Shown one piece after another: positions 42,164-54,578 of a stretch of DNA of 64,000 nt (position 1 is its first letter; each line of letters opens with the position of its first letter). Source of the DNA: Synechococcus sp. MIT S9220 (GTDB taxonomy: Bacteria; Cyanobacteriota; Cyanobacteriia; PCC-6307; Cyanobiaceae); assembly GCF_014304815.1 (NCBI RefSeq), contig NZ_CP047958.1:1612001-1676000 (forward strand), in the 5' to 3' direction. The notes under the pieces were generated by a model. The model was not told where the DNA came from, ran no database searches, and worked only from the letters and a program-made list of their open reading frames with translations. A program made the position numbers and the translations under genes.

Positions 42164-43579
42164 TCAGTTCTGAACGTCGAGCTTGTCGACGGTGTCGAAC
42201 TCGAACTTGATCTCCTTCCAGGTCTCGAGGGCGATCGCCAGCTCAGGGCTGTGCTTGCCGGCTTCCATAAGGATGTCGCGGCTTTCTTTCTCGATCTCGC
42301 GACCGGCATTGCGTGCCTTGACGCAGGCCTCGAGGGCCACACGGTTGGCAGCAGCACCTGCAGCGGAGCCCCAGGGGTGACCGTGGGTACCACCACCGAA
42401 CTGCAGAACGGAGTCGTCACCGAAGATCGCCACCAGTGCAGGCATGTGCCACACGTGGATACCACCGGAAGCAACTGCAAACACGCCAGGCATGGAACCC
42501 CAGTCCTGATCGAAGAAGTTGCCGCGGCTGCGGTCTTCAGGCACGAATGATTCGCGCAGCTGGTCGATGTAGCCGAGGGTGGTCTGACGATCACCTTCGA
42601 GCTTGCCGACCACGGTGCCGGTGTGAAGCTGGTCACCACCAGACAGACGCAGACACTTGGCGAGAACGCGGAAGTGGATGCCGTGCTTGGGATGACGGTC
42701 GATCACCGCGTGCATTGCACGGTGAATGTGCAGCAACATGCCGTTTTTGCGGCACCACTTCGACAGACCGGTGTTGGCAGTAAAGCCACCGGTGATGAAG
42801 TCATGCATCACGATCGGCATACCGAGTTCCTTGGCGAACTCAGCGCGTTCGTACATCTCCTCGGGAGTGTTGGCGGTCACGTTGAGGTAGTGACCCTTGC
42901 GCTCGCCGGTCTCCTGCTCAGACAGCTTGATGGCTTCGGCAACGAACTCGAAACGGTTCTGCCAACGCTGGAAAGGCTGGGAGTTGATGTTCTCGTCGTC
43001 TTTGGTGAAGTCCAGACCACCACGCAGGCACTCATAGACCACACGGCCGTAGTTCTTACCGCTCAGGCCGAGCTTCGGCTTGATGGTGCAACCCAGCAGA
43101 GGACGGCCGTACTTGTTCATCCGGTCGCGCTCGACACAGATACCGTTCGGGGGGCCGTAGCAGCTCTTGATGAAAGCGATCGGGAAGCGAATGTCCTCGA
43201 GACGCAGGTGACGCAGAGCCTTGAAGCCGAAGACGTTACCGACCAATGAGGTCAGAACGTTGGTGATGGAACCCTCTTCGAACAGATCGAGGGGGTAGGC
43301 GATGAAGGCATAGAAGGATTCCTTGTCTCCAGGGACATCCTCAATGCGGTAGCAGCGGCCCTTGTAGAAATCGAGATCGGTAAGGAGCTCGGACCACACG
43401 GTGGACCATGTACCCGTGGACGATTCAGCAGCCACAGCAGCGGCAACCTCTTCCTTGGGCACACCTTCCTGGCCGGTGCACTTAAAGCAGGCCAGCAGGT
43501 CAGTGTCTAGGGGAACGTAATCAGGAGTCCAGTAAGTGTCCCTGTACTCCTTTACCCCGGCGTCGTACTTCTTGCTCAT
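42164..43579 (-). CDS. cbbL: Rubisco large subunit, form IA
   Basis: 471 residues. It fixes CO2 onto ribulose 1,5-bisphosphate. The active-site lysine loop is in [18 protein letters not shown], the carbamylated lysine in [17 protein letters not shown], and the loop-6 lysine in the [14 protein letters not shown] segment. The N-terminus [20 protein letters not shown] is that of form IA (alpha-carboxysome) enzymes. A GGAG site lies seven bases before the ATG. Second gene of the cso operon. Confidence 0.98.
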   Translation of the reverse strand: MSKKYDAGVKEYRDTYWTPDYVPLDTDLLACFKCTGQEGVPKEEVAAAVAAESSTGTWSTVWSELLTDLDFYKGRCYRIEDVPGDKESFYAFIAYPLDLFEEGSITNVLTSLVGNVFGFKALRHLRLEDIRFPIAFIKSCYGPPNGICVERDRMNKYGRPLLGCTIKPKLGLSGKNYGRVVYECLRGGLDFTKDDENINSQPFQRWQNRFEFVAEAIKLSEQETGERKGHYLNVTANTPEEMYERAEFAKELGMPIVMHDFITGGFTANTGLSKWCRKNGMLLHIHRAMHAVIDRHPKHGIHFRVLAKCLRLSGGDQLHTGTVVGKLEGDRQTTLGYIDQLRESFVPEDRSRGNFFDQDWGSMPGVFAVASGGIHVWHMPALVAIFGDDSVLQFGGGTHGHPWGSAAGAAANRVALEACVKARNAGREIEKESRDILMEAGKHSPELAIALETWKEIKFEFDTVDKLDVQN

Positions 43580-43651
43580 GAGAAAACTCCGTTAAGTCGT
43601 TGAAGGCGGGTGAGTCGTTGAAACCTCAAAATTTCAGAGGTTCAGACGAAC

Positions 43652-43963
43652 TCAGTCCTTCTGACCAAGGAAGTTGCCGTTGCCCAGTGCAGGCTCCACT
43701 TCGCGGTGGGGGCGGGCAATGATGTGAGCAGCAACGAGGCCGTCGCCAACGCGCTCGCAAGCATCGGCGCCAGCACGCACAGCAGCGTTCACAGCACCGG
43801 TTTCGCCGCGCACCAGAACGGTGACATAACCGCCACCGACGAACTCACGACCGATCAGGCGCACTTCGGCTGCCTTGGTCATGGCGTCAGCCGCTTCAAT
43901 CGCAGGAACGAGGCCGCGTGTCTCGATCATGCCGAGAGCGATGCCCATGGTTTCGTTTGCCAT
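43652..43963 (-). CDS. csoS1: Carboxysome major shell protein CsoS1 (BMC hexamer)
   Basis: 103 residues, one BMC domain (MGIALGMIETRGLVPAIEAA, FVGGGYVTVLVRGETGAVNA, DGLVAAHIIARPHREVEPAL). Hexamers tile the facets and pass metabolites through the central pore. It heads the 13-gene minus-strand set; the main promoter should lie in the 320 bases upstream. Only one CsoS1A/C-type copy is present, with CsoS1E as its extended relative. Confidence 0.97.
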   Translation of the reverse strand: MANETMGIALGMIETRGLVPAIEAADAMTKAAEVRLIGREFVGGGYVTVLVRGETGAVNAAVRAGADACERVGDGLVAAHIIARPHREVEPALGNGNFLGQKD

Positions 43964-44283
43964 TACCTACCGGGAATAGGGGGGGGATGTTCGCCGGTGA
44001 GATTGCTCTGCCAATGGGCGCCCCGTCAAGAGCTAATGCGCTTTCTCGGGATCACTGTCCGTAGTGAACCTGATAAGCCCTGCTGATCACCCTGTCAGGG
44101 ACTGATCTAAAGAACTGTGCGCTCCGAAGTCAGCACGCCAACACATGCAGTGGCAAGACCGAAAAAGGTCCATAGCGTTAACAACGGGAATTTGAAAATC
44201 CGGTTTTTCCGGGTGGGATGTTCAACCTCTTCAGGTTTCCAGTGACGACTGAGGCTCAAAAGACTTACACCTGATCACACACA
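43964..44283. promoter_or_regulatory. Intergenic control region of csoS1 and rdgB
   Basis: A 320-base gap between divergent csoS1 and rdgB with no credible gene. It holds the dyads TCACT-N6-AGTGA (44052-44067) and CCCTG-T-CAGGG (44090-44100), three CTGAT repeats (44070, 44083, 44102) and small hairpins GACC-GAAAAA-GGTC and CCGG-TTTTT-CCGG near 44157-44210. These may be operator sites for a LysR-type regulator of carbon genes (CbbR/CcmR class), but I could not fix a -10/-35 pair. Confidence 0.45.
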
Positions 44284-44889
44284 ATGGTGCTCCAATCCAG
44301 GAGCAGCGCTTTGCGCACGCTGATCATCGCCAGCGGAAATCCACAGAAGGTTGCTGAGATCGAAACGATGCTTGGCCCAATCAACGTGTCGGTGCAGCGC
44401 CAACCATCCGATCTGGATGTTGAGGAGACCGGCAGTACGTATCTGGAGAATGCACGGCTCAAGGCCATTGCCGCGGCTGCAAGAACAGGTTGCTGGGCTC
44501 TGGCGGATGATTCCGGACTTGAAGTGGATGCCCTCGATGGAGCTCCAGGGCTCTACACCGCACGGCTTGCCTCCAGTAATGAGGAAAAACTCTCCAAGCT
44601 CATGCAGGCGATGGCGGACGTGCCTTATCGCAGTGCCCGCTTCAGAAGCGCCATGGTGCTCTGCTCACCCGATGGAGTCTGCGATGAGCAGGCGGAAGGG
44701 ATCTGCTGGGGTGAGCTTCTGTCTGCACCGGCCTATCCAGGAGGCGGGATTGAATCGTTGTTCTGGGTGCGCGAGGCCGGCTGCAGTTATGGAGAACTGA
44801 ACACCTCCCAGCTGTCCAAACTTGGGAGTCGAGGCAAGGCCGCGCGCGCTCTGGCACCAGGTCTGCGCAGAAGACTGGACCTGGACTGA
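44284..44889 (+). CDS. rdgB: XTP/dITP pyrophosphatase (Ham1/RdgB)
   Basis: 201 residues with TLIIASGNPQKVAEIETML, the substrate loop ADDSGLEVDALDGAPGLYTA and AYPGGGIESLFWV near the end. It removes non-canonical purine nucleotides such as dITP and XTP from the pool. This gene borders the cso operon in marine picocyanobacteria in general, a positional marker rather than a functional link. It converges on csoS1D with four bases between. Confidence 0.93.
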   Translation: MVLQSRSSALRTLIIASGNPQKVAEIETMLGPINVSVQRQPSDLDVEETGSTYLENARLKAIAAAARTGCWALADDSGLEVDALDGAPGLYTARLASSNEEKLSKLMQAMADVPYRSARFRSAMVLCSPDGVCDEQAEGICWGELLSAPAYPGGGIESLFWVREAGCSYGELNTSQLSKLGSRGKAARALAPGLRRRLDLD

Positions 44890-44893
44890 ACGC

Positions 44894-45679
44894 TCAGCTC
44901 CGCGCGGCGCGTCGATTCACCAAATCAATCGCACGCATGGCTGCAGCCGCGGCCTCCTCCACATCACCCTCCCGTCCAGCGAGCGTGAGACGTCCGAAAG
45001 CTCCCACGGCCTTCACATCGACAAGCGTGATATTGGATGCCTTCTCCGCTTCATTCGCGGCAATCAAGACGTAACCAGCAGGCTCGGTCTCCAGGATGAA
45101 CATGCTCATTCCTGCCTCGATCATCGAACCACGCCGGTTCTGACGGTTGATCAAGACAGCATGATCTGGAGTGATCGCACGAATCACTTCAGTCCAACTC
45201 ACCTCAGCGGGTGTTCGCTGGTCAACCGAGCTGCCAATGGCCTCCAGCACAACATCACCGGAATGGAGCACTGTGCTCTGGTCTCGGTGATACAGGGCCA
45301 TCGAACCGAAGGCTCTTTCCACCACCATCTGTCCGAGGCGAACATTGCTGGCCTTCAAAGCAATGTCGGTCACCCGATGAACAGCCATACCAGGCGAAAC
45401 CTCCATCCATAGGCAGGCATCCCCTGGAATCGGCAAAAAACCCTGACTCACCGTTCCCATGTAGGCGGCCAACTGTGGCTGCAGTGAATCGATAAACACA
45501 TGGGTGCGCAGCTCGATTGACTGCACAAGACTGTTTTTCCGACTGAGCCGAGACGACTCCGAGTCAGTCGTAACAACGCAGCTCGCTCCGCTGACAGAGG
45601 GATTAACCTCCGTACCAGTGACGAGAGCGCTTCCGCCAACCCGCCGCTCTCTGGCGTCGAAGCCGGCGAGACGATTCAT
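44894..45679 (-). CDS. csoS1D: CsoS1D, tandem-BMC trimeric shell protein
   Basis: 261 residues from the ATG at 45679; the frame extends to 45739. An N-terminal tail of about 50 residues is followed by two BMC domains (about 55-155 and 160-255), the second ending [20 protein letters not shown]. CsoS1D trimers stack face to face and form large gated pores for Rubisco substrates. The tail contains [15 protein letters not shown] (residues 20-34), resembling a CsoS2 M-repeat. It lies outside the main operon, next to rdgB, as in related genomes. Confidence 0.92.
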   Translation of the reverse strand: MNRLAGFDARERRVGGSALVTGTEVNPSVSGASCVVTTDSESSRLSRKNSLVQSIELRTHVFIDSLQPQLAAYMGTVSQGFLPIPGDACLWMEVSPGMAVHRVTDIALKASNVRLGQMVVERAFGSMALYHRDQSTVLHSGDVVLEAIGSSVDQRTPAEVSWTEVIRAITPDHAVLINRQNRRGSMIEAGMSMFILETEPAGYVLIAANEAEKASNITLVDVKAVGAFGRLTLAGREGDVEEAAAAAMRAIDLVNRRAARS

Positions 45680-45775
45680 GGCGCGGATCTTACCGGATGC
45701 CGATCGGCAAACAGCGTGCAGGTGCTTGCACTGCCCCACACAGCCGATAACTTCGGGCCAATCGTCCTGTGAGCC

Positions 45776-46183
45776 ATGGCTTCCGCCCGTCGAAAATCAG
45801 AGGAACCTGGCCAGCTTTCCACTGAACTCAACGCCGAACAGGCCCTGGGTCTGGTCAGCTACAGCCTGATGCAGCGTCTTGCCGGCGAAGGCCAGGCCGA
45901 GATGCCCTGGCTGGAGACTGATGACAGCAGCCATGCCGGCATGGTGCGCAAGCTTCGCCAGAGACTGGAACTCACCGCCCTGGCCGTGGATAGCGGAGCT
46001 CCCTTAACGACGACTGAAGTCACCTATTTACTCGGGGCTCGACCAGGCACGGAATCTGTCGAAAGGGGAGGCCTGACAGCGCGGCGCGTCAGTCGCAATG
46101 TCTGGCGCCTGAGCCGGATGGACAACTCGGATGGGCGTGGCAGCGGCAGCTTCGCTGATGATCGCTTCCGCCGCCGACTCTGA
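45776..46183 (+). CDS. Conserved hypothetical protein beside csoS1D
   Basis: 135 residues, mostly helical. Residues 75-115 ([16 protein letters not shown] then [17 protein letters not shown]) look like a winged-helix or MerR/bromodomain-like DNA-binding segment, but I do not recognise a named family. N- and C-termini are polar and probably disordered. It is divergent from csoS1D with 96 bases between, including the dyad GTGCA-N6-TGCAC at 45716-45731, so it may share control with the carboxysome gene. Confidence 0.65.
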   Translation: MASARRKSEEPGQLSTELNAEQALGLVSYSLMQRLAGEGQAEMPWLETDDSSHAGMVRKLRQRLELTALAVDSGAPLTTTEVTYLLGARPGTESVERGGLTARRVSRNVWRLSRMDNSDGRGSGSFADDRFRRRL

Positions 46184-46193
46184 ATCCCACTGA

Positions 46194-46685
46194 TCAGGAC
46201 TTCGGCTTCTCATCCGCCTTGGCATCGGCGCTGTCATCGGCAACATCGATGCAGACCGTTGTAGATGCCAGCTGTTCACGCGCCGCGAGCAGCGGAGCAG
46301 CCTTGCCCTTCAGTTGCTCAGCCGCTTCTGCCAGGGTCAGGTCCTTGTTCTTGCTGACTTCAGCAACGGCTTTGCGGAAGAGATCCACCTGATCTCGATA
46401 CTCCTTCACTTCGGCCTTTTCAAGCTGACCCTCAGCTTTGTTGAGAGCAGAGAGAGCGCCTTTGAGCTTGTCTCCCGCCTGTTGAGCATCCGCCACGGTG
46501 GAATCAGGAGTGAGACCGTTGACCTGCTCCACGGCAGCGTCAACGTCGGCCTGAGCGGCACAGACGGCTTCAACACCATGAACGACCTTCACCTCATCGT
46601 TCTCCGCCTTCTTCTCAGCCGACTGACAGGCCACAAGTGCCAGGCCCAGCGCAAGAGCGGCAGGGAAAACACGCAGAGAAGACAT
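46194..46685 (-). CDS. Helical lipoprotein, hypothetical
   Basis: 163 residues from the ATG at 46685. A signal peptide ends in the lipobox L-V-A-C (MSSLRVFPAALALGLALVAC). The mature protein is a Lys/Glu/Ala-rich coiled coil (residues 45-130) with one later Cys-Ile-Asp. It probably sits on the outer side of the inner or thylakoid membrane. Family not recognised. Convergent with the preceding gene and divergent from chlN. Confidence 0.65.
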   Translation of the reverse strand: MSSLRVFPAALALGLALVACQSAEKKAENDEVKVVHGVEAVCAAQADVDAAVEQVNGLTPDSTVADAQQAGDKLKGALSALNKAEGQLEKAEVKEYRDQVDLFRKAVAEVSKNKDLTLAEAAEQLKGKAAPLLAAREQLASTTVCIDVADDSADAKADEKPKS

Positions 46686-46697
46686 CAGTAGATCTGA

Positions 46698-48098
<1,401 letters not shown>

Positions 48099-48103
48099 TT
48101 CCC

Positions 48104-49684
48104 ATGCAACTGACGCTCTGGACGTACGAAGGACCACCGCATGTGGGGGCCATGCGCATCGCCGCCTCGATGCGCGGCGTGCACTACGTGCTGCATGCGC
48201 CTCAAGGTGACACCTATGCCGACCTTCTGTTCACGATGATCGAACGGCGCGGGCAGCGCCCACCGGTGACTTACACCACCTTTCAGGCACGCGACCTGGG
48301 AGGCGACACAGCCGAACTGGTGAAGCGCACAGTGCGTGAAGCGGCAGAACGTTTCCGTCCGGATGCACTGCTGGTGGGTGAAAGCTGCACCGCTGAACTG
48401 ATTCAGGATCAACCGGGCGCCCTGGCTCAGGGCATGGGACTGAGCATGCCCGTTGTAACCCTGGAACTACCCGCGTACAGCAAAAAGGAGAACTGGGGAG
48501 CGGCAGAAACGCTTTACCAGCTTGTGCGCAATCTGCTGAAGCCCCAGGTACCTGATCAGCCGCAGCATGATCCCAAGGCCTGGATGGCCGTCGGCCGGCG
48601 ACCTCGGGTCAATCTGATCGGTCCGTCCCTGCTGGGATTTCGATGCCGTGATGACGTGCTCGAAATCCAGAGACTGCTCACCGTGCATGGCATCGATGTC
48701 GGAGTGGTCGCACCGCTGGGAGCGGAGGTCAGCGATATCCAGCGAATCCCCCAGGCAGATCTGAATGTGTGCCTCTATCCGGAGATCGCCGAATCGAGCT
48801 GCAGCTGGCTTGAACGCAGCTTCGGAATGCCCTTCACACGCACGGTGCCAATCGGCGTCGGTGCCACCCACGACTTCCTGGTGGAGTTGCACACGCTGCT
48901 GGGGATGGATCCACCCACAGGAGAGGAAGGTTATCGCTGTTCAAGGCTTCCCTGGTATTCGGAATCCGTTGATTCCACCTACCTCACAGGTAAGCGGGTG
49001 TTCATTTTTGGCGACGGCTGTCACGCCCTTGCGGCAGCTCGCATCTGCAGTGAGGAGCTTGGATTCAAAGTGGTTGGCCTTGGCACCTACAGCCGCGAGA
49101 TGGCGCGGTCGGTCCGAGCGGCTGCCAAGGAGCTTGGCCTTGAAGCCCTGATCAGCGATGACTATCTGGAGGTCGAGGCGGCCATGGCCGACGCCGCTCC
49201 CGAGCTGGTGCTTGGAACCCAGATGGAACGACACAGCGCCAAGCGATTGGGAATCCCTTGCGCCGTGATCAGCACGCCGATGCATGTGCAGGACGTTCCT
49301 GCTCGCAACAGCCCTCAGATGGGATGGGAAGGCGCCAACGTGATTTTCGACGCCTGGGTGCATCCGCTGATGATGGGCCTTGAGGAACATCTGATCGGCA
49401 TGTTCCGCCATGACTTTGAGTTTGTGGACGGACATCAGAGCCACCTGGGTCATCGCGGCGGGACAGATCAAGCCGCCGAAGAGCACAGCCCATCCCCCGT
49501 GGTCATGAGCCATGAAGAGCAAGGCCCGGTGTGGACTGCCGACGGCGAGGCGGAACTGAAAAAAATTCCCTTCTTTGTGCGTGGCAAGGTGCGCCGAAAC
49601 ACCGAAACCTATGCACGCCAGGAGGGGCGCCTGGAGATCAGCAGCGAAACGCTCTATGACGCAAAAGCCCACTACAAGGCATGA
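48104..49684 (+). CDS. chlB: Light-independent protochlorophyllide reductase subunit B
   Basis: 526 residues from the ATG at 48104 ([20 protein letters not shown]); the same frame is open 360 bases upstream inside chlN but does not code. Asp36 (PQGDTYADL) is the unusual fourth ligand of the NB cluster, confirming type. The C-terminal small domain ([20 protein letters not shown]) is present. It follows chlN and precedes chlL after 149 bases of AT-rich sequence. Confidence 0.96.
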   Translation: MQLTLWTYEGPPHVGAMRIAASMRGVHYVLHAPQGDTYADLLFTMIERRGQRPPVTYTTFQARDLGGDTAELVKRTVREAAERFRPDALLVGESCTAELIQDQPGALAQGMGLSMPVVTLELPAYSKKENWGAAETLYQLVRNLLKPQVPDQPQHDPKAWMAVGRRPRVNLIGPSLLGFRCRDDVLEIQRLLTVHGIDVGVVAPLGAEVSDIQRIPQADLNVCLYPEIAESSCSWLERSFGMPFTRTVPIGVGATHDFLVELHTLLGMDPPTGEEGYRCSRLPWYSESVDSTYLTGKRVFIFGDGCHALAAARICSEELGFKVVGLGTYSREMARSVRAAAKELGLEALISDDYLEVEAAMADAAPELVLGTQMERHSAKRLGIPCAVISTPMHVQDVPARNSPQMGWEGANVIFDAWVHPLMMGLEEHLIGMFRHDFEFVDGHQSHLGHRGGTDQAAEEHSPSPVVMSHEEQGPVWTADGEAELKKIPFFVRGKVRRNTETYARQEGRLEISSETLYDAKAHYKA

Positions 49685-49745
49685 GCAAATTCACTCATTT
49701 CTTTTAATCAATCCAAAGAAAATACGAGGGTCAAGCATTTCTGAA

Positions 49746-49802
49746 ATGAAGGATCTTTTATTTCTTGGTGAATATCAGCCGGGATGCATGTGTTGCTGTT
49801 GA
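49746..49802 (+). CDS. Putative 18-codon leader ORF ending Cys-Met-Cys-Cys-Cys
   Basis: A short reading frame encoding MKDLLFLGEYQPGCMCCC, ending 31 bases before the chlL ATG. Four of the last five codons before the stop are Cys (TGC ATG TGT TGC TGT TGA). Clusters of one amino-acid codon at the end of a short upstream frame are the mark of attenuation leaders; Cys-terminal leaders are known for sulfur genes in other bacteria. The ribosome site before it is weak (GAGG at 49726-49729). Whether it is translated is unknown. Confidence 0.4.
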   Translation: MKDLLFLGEYQPGCMCCC

Positions 49803-49810
49803 ATGAGATT

Positions 49811-50724
<914 letters not shown>

Positions 50725-50727
50725 GCT

Positions 50728-51795
<1,068 letters not shown>

Positions 51796-51809
51796 TCAGC
51801 GCAAGACCG

Positions 51810-52151
51810 TTAGCGCCAAATCACCCGTAAGCGATTGGGAGCAATCCATTGCTCCTGCTCATCCATCAAACGTTCGTCGCCACCGAGGGTGAACAGGGTG
51901 TCAAAGCGATGTTGCAGCCCTTGCAGCTTGGTGGCTTCCACATCCACCACAGCCGCAAGCTCTCCATGGCGGTCGAGCCGCTCTTGATATGCCATCGACA
52001 ACCGCACAACACTCACCACGCCGAGGAAGATCAGACCACCCTTTACGGCAAGCGCCAGGGCACTGCACAGCAGTTCCCTTCGATCATTCTGCTGCTGAAG
52101 CAAGGCCGCCAGAGAGGCGGCATCAGGAGCTGACGAAACGGCTTTCTGCAT
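51810..52151 (-). CDS. Single-pass membrane protein, hypothetical
   Basis: 113 residues with one membrane helix (about 30-50, ALALAVKGGLIFLGVVSVVR) followed by a coiled-coil segment (YQERLDRHGELAAVVDVEAT). It looks like a small bitopic protein, with a conserved-looking C-terminus (DEQEQWIAPNRLRVIWR). Family not recognised; it follows psaM on the same strand and might be co-transcribed. Confidence 0.6.
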   Translation of the reverse strand: MQKAVSSAPDAASLAALLQQQNDRRELLCSALALAVKGGLIFLGVVSVVRLSMAYQERLDRHGELAAVVDVEATKLQGLQHRFDTLFTLGGDERLMDEQEQWIAPNRLRVIWR

Positions 52152-52200
52152 GTCCGCTTGTAACGCGGCGTACCGTTCGTGCCAAGAGGCCCCTTAAAGC

Positions 52201-52305
52201 TCAGGCGCGATAGAGGCTCACGCAAAGGCGGATCGCGAGGATACCGGCGTGAGCAGCCACCACGAGAGCGATGAAGATTTCGGCCTGGGTAAGGGTGCTG
52301 ACCAT
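52201..52305 (-). CDS. psaM: Photosystem I subunit XII
   Basis: A 34-residue gene that is easy to miss: one membrane helix, starting MVSTLTQAEIFIALVVAAHA and ending RLCVSLYRA. This is the PsaM sequence of marine Synechococcus type. PsaM sits at the monomer interface of the PSI trimer. The start is 79 bases from the divergent crr6. Confidence 0.93.
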   Translation of the reverse strand: MVSTLTQAEIFIALVVAAHAGILAIRLCVSLYRA

Positions 52306-52320
52306 GACGGAAGCTTGAAA

Positions 52321-52370
52321 CCTTTGCATTCTTTCCTGCGCAGACCTCGGGGCGCCATCATTCGCAAAGG
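52321..52370. repeat. Inverted repeat between psaM and crr6
   Basis: CCTTTGC (52321-52327) and GCAAAGG (52364-52370) are exact complements 36 bases apart, within the 79-base divergent control region of psaM and crr6. It could be a pair of half-sites for one regulator. Confidence 0.3.
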
Positions 52371-52384
52371 CCTGTCACACCCGC

Positions 52385-52885
52385 ATGGAAGCCTTGAGTC
52401 CTGATTCCCTGGTGACGATTGACGCAAAAGCGATCAGGACACTGAACCTGCAGGCGCTTTCAGCCTGGATGGAACGCCCTCTTCAGGAGCTGCTCGATGC
52501 CGGAGCTGTCTTGGAATTGCGTTACGACTGGCCCCGTGAGGTCAATGACCCAAGAGAGCTGAGCGAATGTCCTGAACCTCGGCTGTGGGCTCTGCGTGCA
52601 GACGCGCACTACCCCTGGCTGCCTTTGTTGCTGGATCGGACCGGCGGAAGCCTGGCTCAACATGTGGCGATGTTGGTTCCCCACGATTTCAGCCCCAGCG
52701 AAGGCATCCGTTTCGACCCCCAGGCCCTTGAGATCTGGATCACTCACCGGCTGATGCTTCTAGATCAGCATGGGGCAGATGCGGGGATTCCTGGACATCA
52801 ACGCGGCAATCTTTCCTTGATGGCGGCAAGCCTTGGCTTCGAGTTGGATGGGGGGTTCTGGGAGCTGCTGGACCAGGCGCGATGA
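52385..52885 (+). CDS. crr6: CRR6-family NdhI maturation factor
   Basis: 166 residues matching the CRR6 family: RELSECPEPRLWALRADAHY, PWLPLLLDRTGGSLAQHVAM, LVPHDFSPSEGIRFDPQALE. CRR6 is a cytosolic/stromal helper for assembly of NdhI into the NDH-1 hydrophilic arm. It overlaps the next lipoprotein gene by four bases (ATGA). Confidence 0.85.
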   Translation: MEALSPDSLVTIDAKAIRTLNLQALSAWMERPLQELLDAGAVLELRYDWPREVNDPRELSECPEPRLWALRADAHYPWLPLLLDRTGGSLAQHVAMLVPHDFSPSEGIRFDPQALEIWITHRLMLLDQHGADAGIPGHQRGNLSLMAASLGFELDGGFWELLDQAR

Positions 52886-53481
52886 CCCCGAGGAGAGCCG
52901 GATTTCAATGGTGCTGCCTAATGCTGGCGGGGGTTCTTCTCCAGGGCTGCTTGAGGAGATCTCCAGCAGAGCAAGCCCTCACAGCACAAGCCTCCATCCC
53001 TGCCGCGATTTCAGAATCACAGCCACAGGAACCTCCACCACCAGGGCAGCTCGGCCCAACCCCAGAGCTCATTGCCAATCTGAGCCAAGCGCCTCTCTCT
53101 TTGTCGGCTCGACGCACTGAAGACGAACGTCACGATGGAGAACGCCTCTGGAAACTTGAGCTTCATCAAGACGATCGACGTCTGGCCAGCTGGGAGGCCG
53201 TGAGCGGGTTTGCTTCGAGCCAATCACTCGATCGCCGCTGGTCTCCCGGCAATGGAGCCCCCCTGCCTTCGGGCAACTACTCCTTGGGTCTGCCTGAAGC
53301 CTTGGGAGACGACATCTGGCTCACCCTGACGCCACGCTTCGAAACGACCCGCTCCGGCTTGGGCATCCATGGTTGCAACCCCGGCAGTGGCTGCGTCTGT
53401 CTTCCAGATCGCACCTCACTGGAGGCACTCGCAAGTTGGGTACAAACATTCCAGATCCAGTCACTGACCGTGGTGAACTAA
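52882..53481 (+). CDS. Lipoprotein with YkuD-like C-terminal signature
   Basis: 199 residues. The signal ends in the lipobox L-Q-G-C (Cys23). A Pro-rich linker (about 40-60) leads to a beta-rich domain (LWKLELHQDDRRLASWEAVS; SPGNGAPLPSGNYSLG). Near the end LGIHGCNPGSGCVCLPDRT resembles the L,D-transpeptidase motif in which HG is followed by S-x-GC. Here the Ser-Gly-Cys is followed by a second Cys (CVC), and spacing is short, so activity is uncertain. It would act on peptidoglycan if active. Confidence 0.55.
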   Translation: MTPRRAGFQWCCLMLAGVLLQGCLRRSPAEQALTAQASIPAAISESQPQEPPPPGQLGPTPELIANLSQAPLSLSARRTEDERHDGERLWKLELHQDDRRLASWEAVSGFASSQSLDRRWSPGNGAPLPSGNYSLGLPEALGDDIWLTLTPRFETTRSGLGIHGCNPGSGCVCLPDRTSLEALASWVQTFQIQSLTVVN

Positions 53482-53568
53482 GCCTTCAAAGAAGACAGCA
53501 CGCAGGATGCGCACAATCCACGTGTGGTTCACACAACTCCAGCACCGCGAGACGCTTCCTAAAACCAG

Positions 53569-54576
53569 ATGGAATTCATTGGATCGATGGACGCCAACAT
53601 CTGGATGGTTATTGGCTTTTTGTTAGCTGCCTACTCAGTGGTGGCGAACGATTCGCTCCAGACACTCGGCACTTACATCTCATCCAACAAAAAACGCACT
53701 CCCAAGGTGGTGCAGATGATTTTCATCTGCACCGTCACGATCTTCGTGCTGATGCTCGGCTGGTCCATCAACGGCGGCGACCCTGCTTGGGGACGGCTGG
53801 CAAACTTCCCGACTCCTGAAACTTTCACCTGGGCCTACATCATTCCTCCGATTGCGGTGCTGGGGCTGACCGCCTGGGGCGCACCCGTCAGCACATCCTT
53901 CCTGGTGCTTTCCGCATTTGTTCCCAAGAACATCCCAAAACTTCTCGAAAGTTCTCTGGCTGGTTATGTCCTGGCGTTCTGTCTCGGACTGGCGGCCTGG
54001 GGTCTTGGAATGTGGCTACTGGAGCGTTGGGTGTTCCGGCGGACCCAGGAAGGCAAGGATTTCAACAAGGTTTGGTATGGCCTTCAGTGGTCCTCCACCG
54101 GCTTCCTCTGGAGCATGTGGATGGTGCAGGATCTCGCCAACATTTTCGTCTTCCTTCCCCGCGAGCTTGGATTATTTCCGATGCTGGTCTGCACCGCCAT
54201 CCTCTGCATCGGACTGTGTGTGCTCGTCGCCATCGGCGGTGGTCCGATTCAGGGTGTGCTTCGCAGCAAAACCAACACCACTGATCTGCGGTCGGCCACG
54301 GTGATCGACTTCATGTTCGGACTTTGCCTGCTGTACAAGGCATTTCTCAGCAGCTTCCCGTTAAGCACAACGTGGGTGTTCCTGGGTTTGCTGGGTGGTC
54401 GTGAAATCGCCCTTCGCATCAAAGAACAGGAATTTGAATCCGCCTTCACCAACCGATCCGGAGGCAGTCTCGGCAAGATCGTCGGCAGCGATCTCTGGAA
54501 AGCGTCCATCGGCGTGATTGTCAGCCTGGTGATCGCTCTTGGCCTTCAGCCTCTGATCGTCTGGACTGGGGGCTGA
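53569..54576 (+). CDS. Multi-pass membrane protein, PiT/PHO4-like
   Basis: 335 residues, nine or ten membrane helices. Two features resemble inorganic phosphate (PiT) permeases: VVANDSLQTLGTYISSN near the N-terminus, like the GANDxANxxGT motif, and a late SFPLSTTWVFLGLLGGREIA, like the APVSTT(H) repeat. APVSTSFLVLSAFVPK lies between. I therefore suggest an anion or phosphate-type permease, but overall similarity cannot be judged. It is convergent with the TauE-like gene with two bases between. Confidence 0.6.
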   Translation: MEFIGSMDANIWMVIGFLLAAYSVVANDSLQTLGTYISSNKKRTPKVVQMIFICTVTIFVLMLGWSINGGDPAWGRLANFPTPETFTWAYIIPPIAVLGLTAWGAPVSTSFLVLSAFVPKNIPKLLESSLAGYVLAFCLGLAAWGLGMWLLERWVFRRTQEGKDFNKVWYGLQWSSTGFLWSMWMVQDLANIFVFLPRELGLFPMLVCTAILCIGLCVLVAIGGGPIQGVLRSKTNTTDLRSATVIDFMFGLCLLYKAFLSSFPLSTTWVFLGLLGGREIALRIKEQEFESAFTNRSGGSLGKIVGSDLWKASIGVIVSLVIALGLQPLIVWTGG

Positions 54577-54578
54577 GT

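Noticed and set aside
44001-44029. TTGACG at 44024-44029 (minus strand) as -35 of a csoS1 promoter
   Set aside because: The matching -10 position, 17 bases on, reads GCAATC, which fits the consensus at almost no position.
49681-49707. An eight-codon frame overlapping the chlB stop
   Set aside because: Too short and without a codon pattern; unlike the Cys-rich frame at 49746 it shows no special end.
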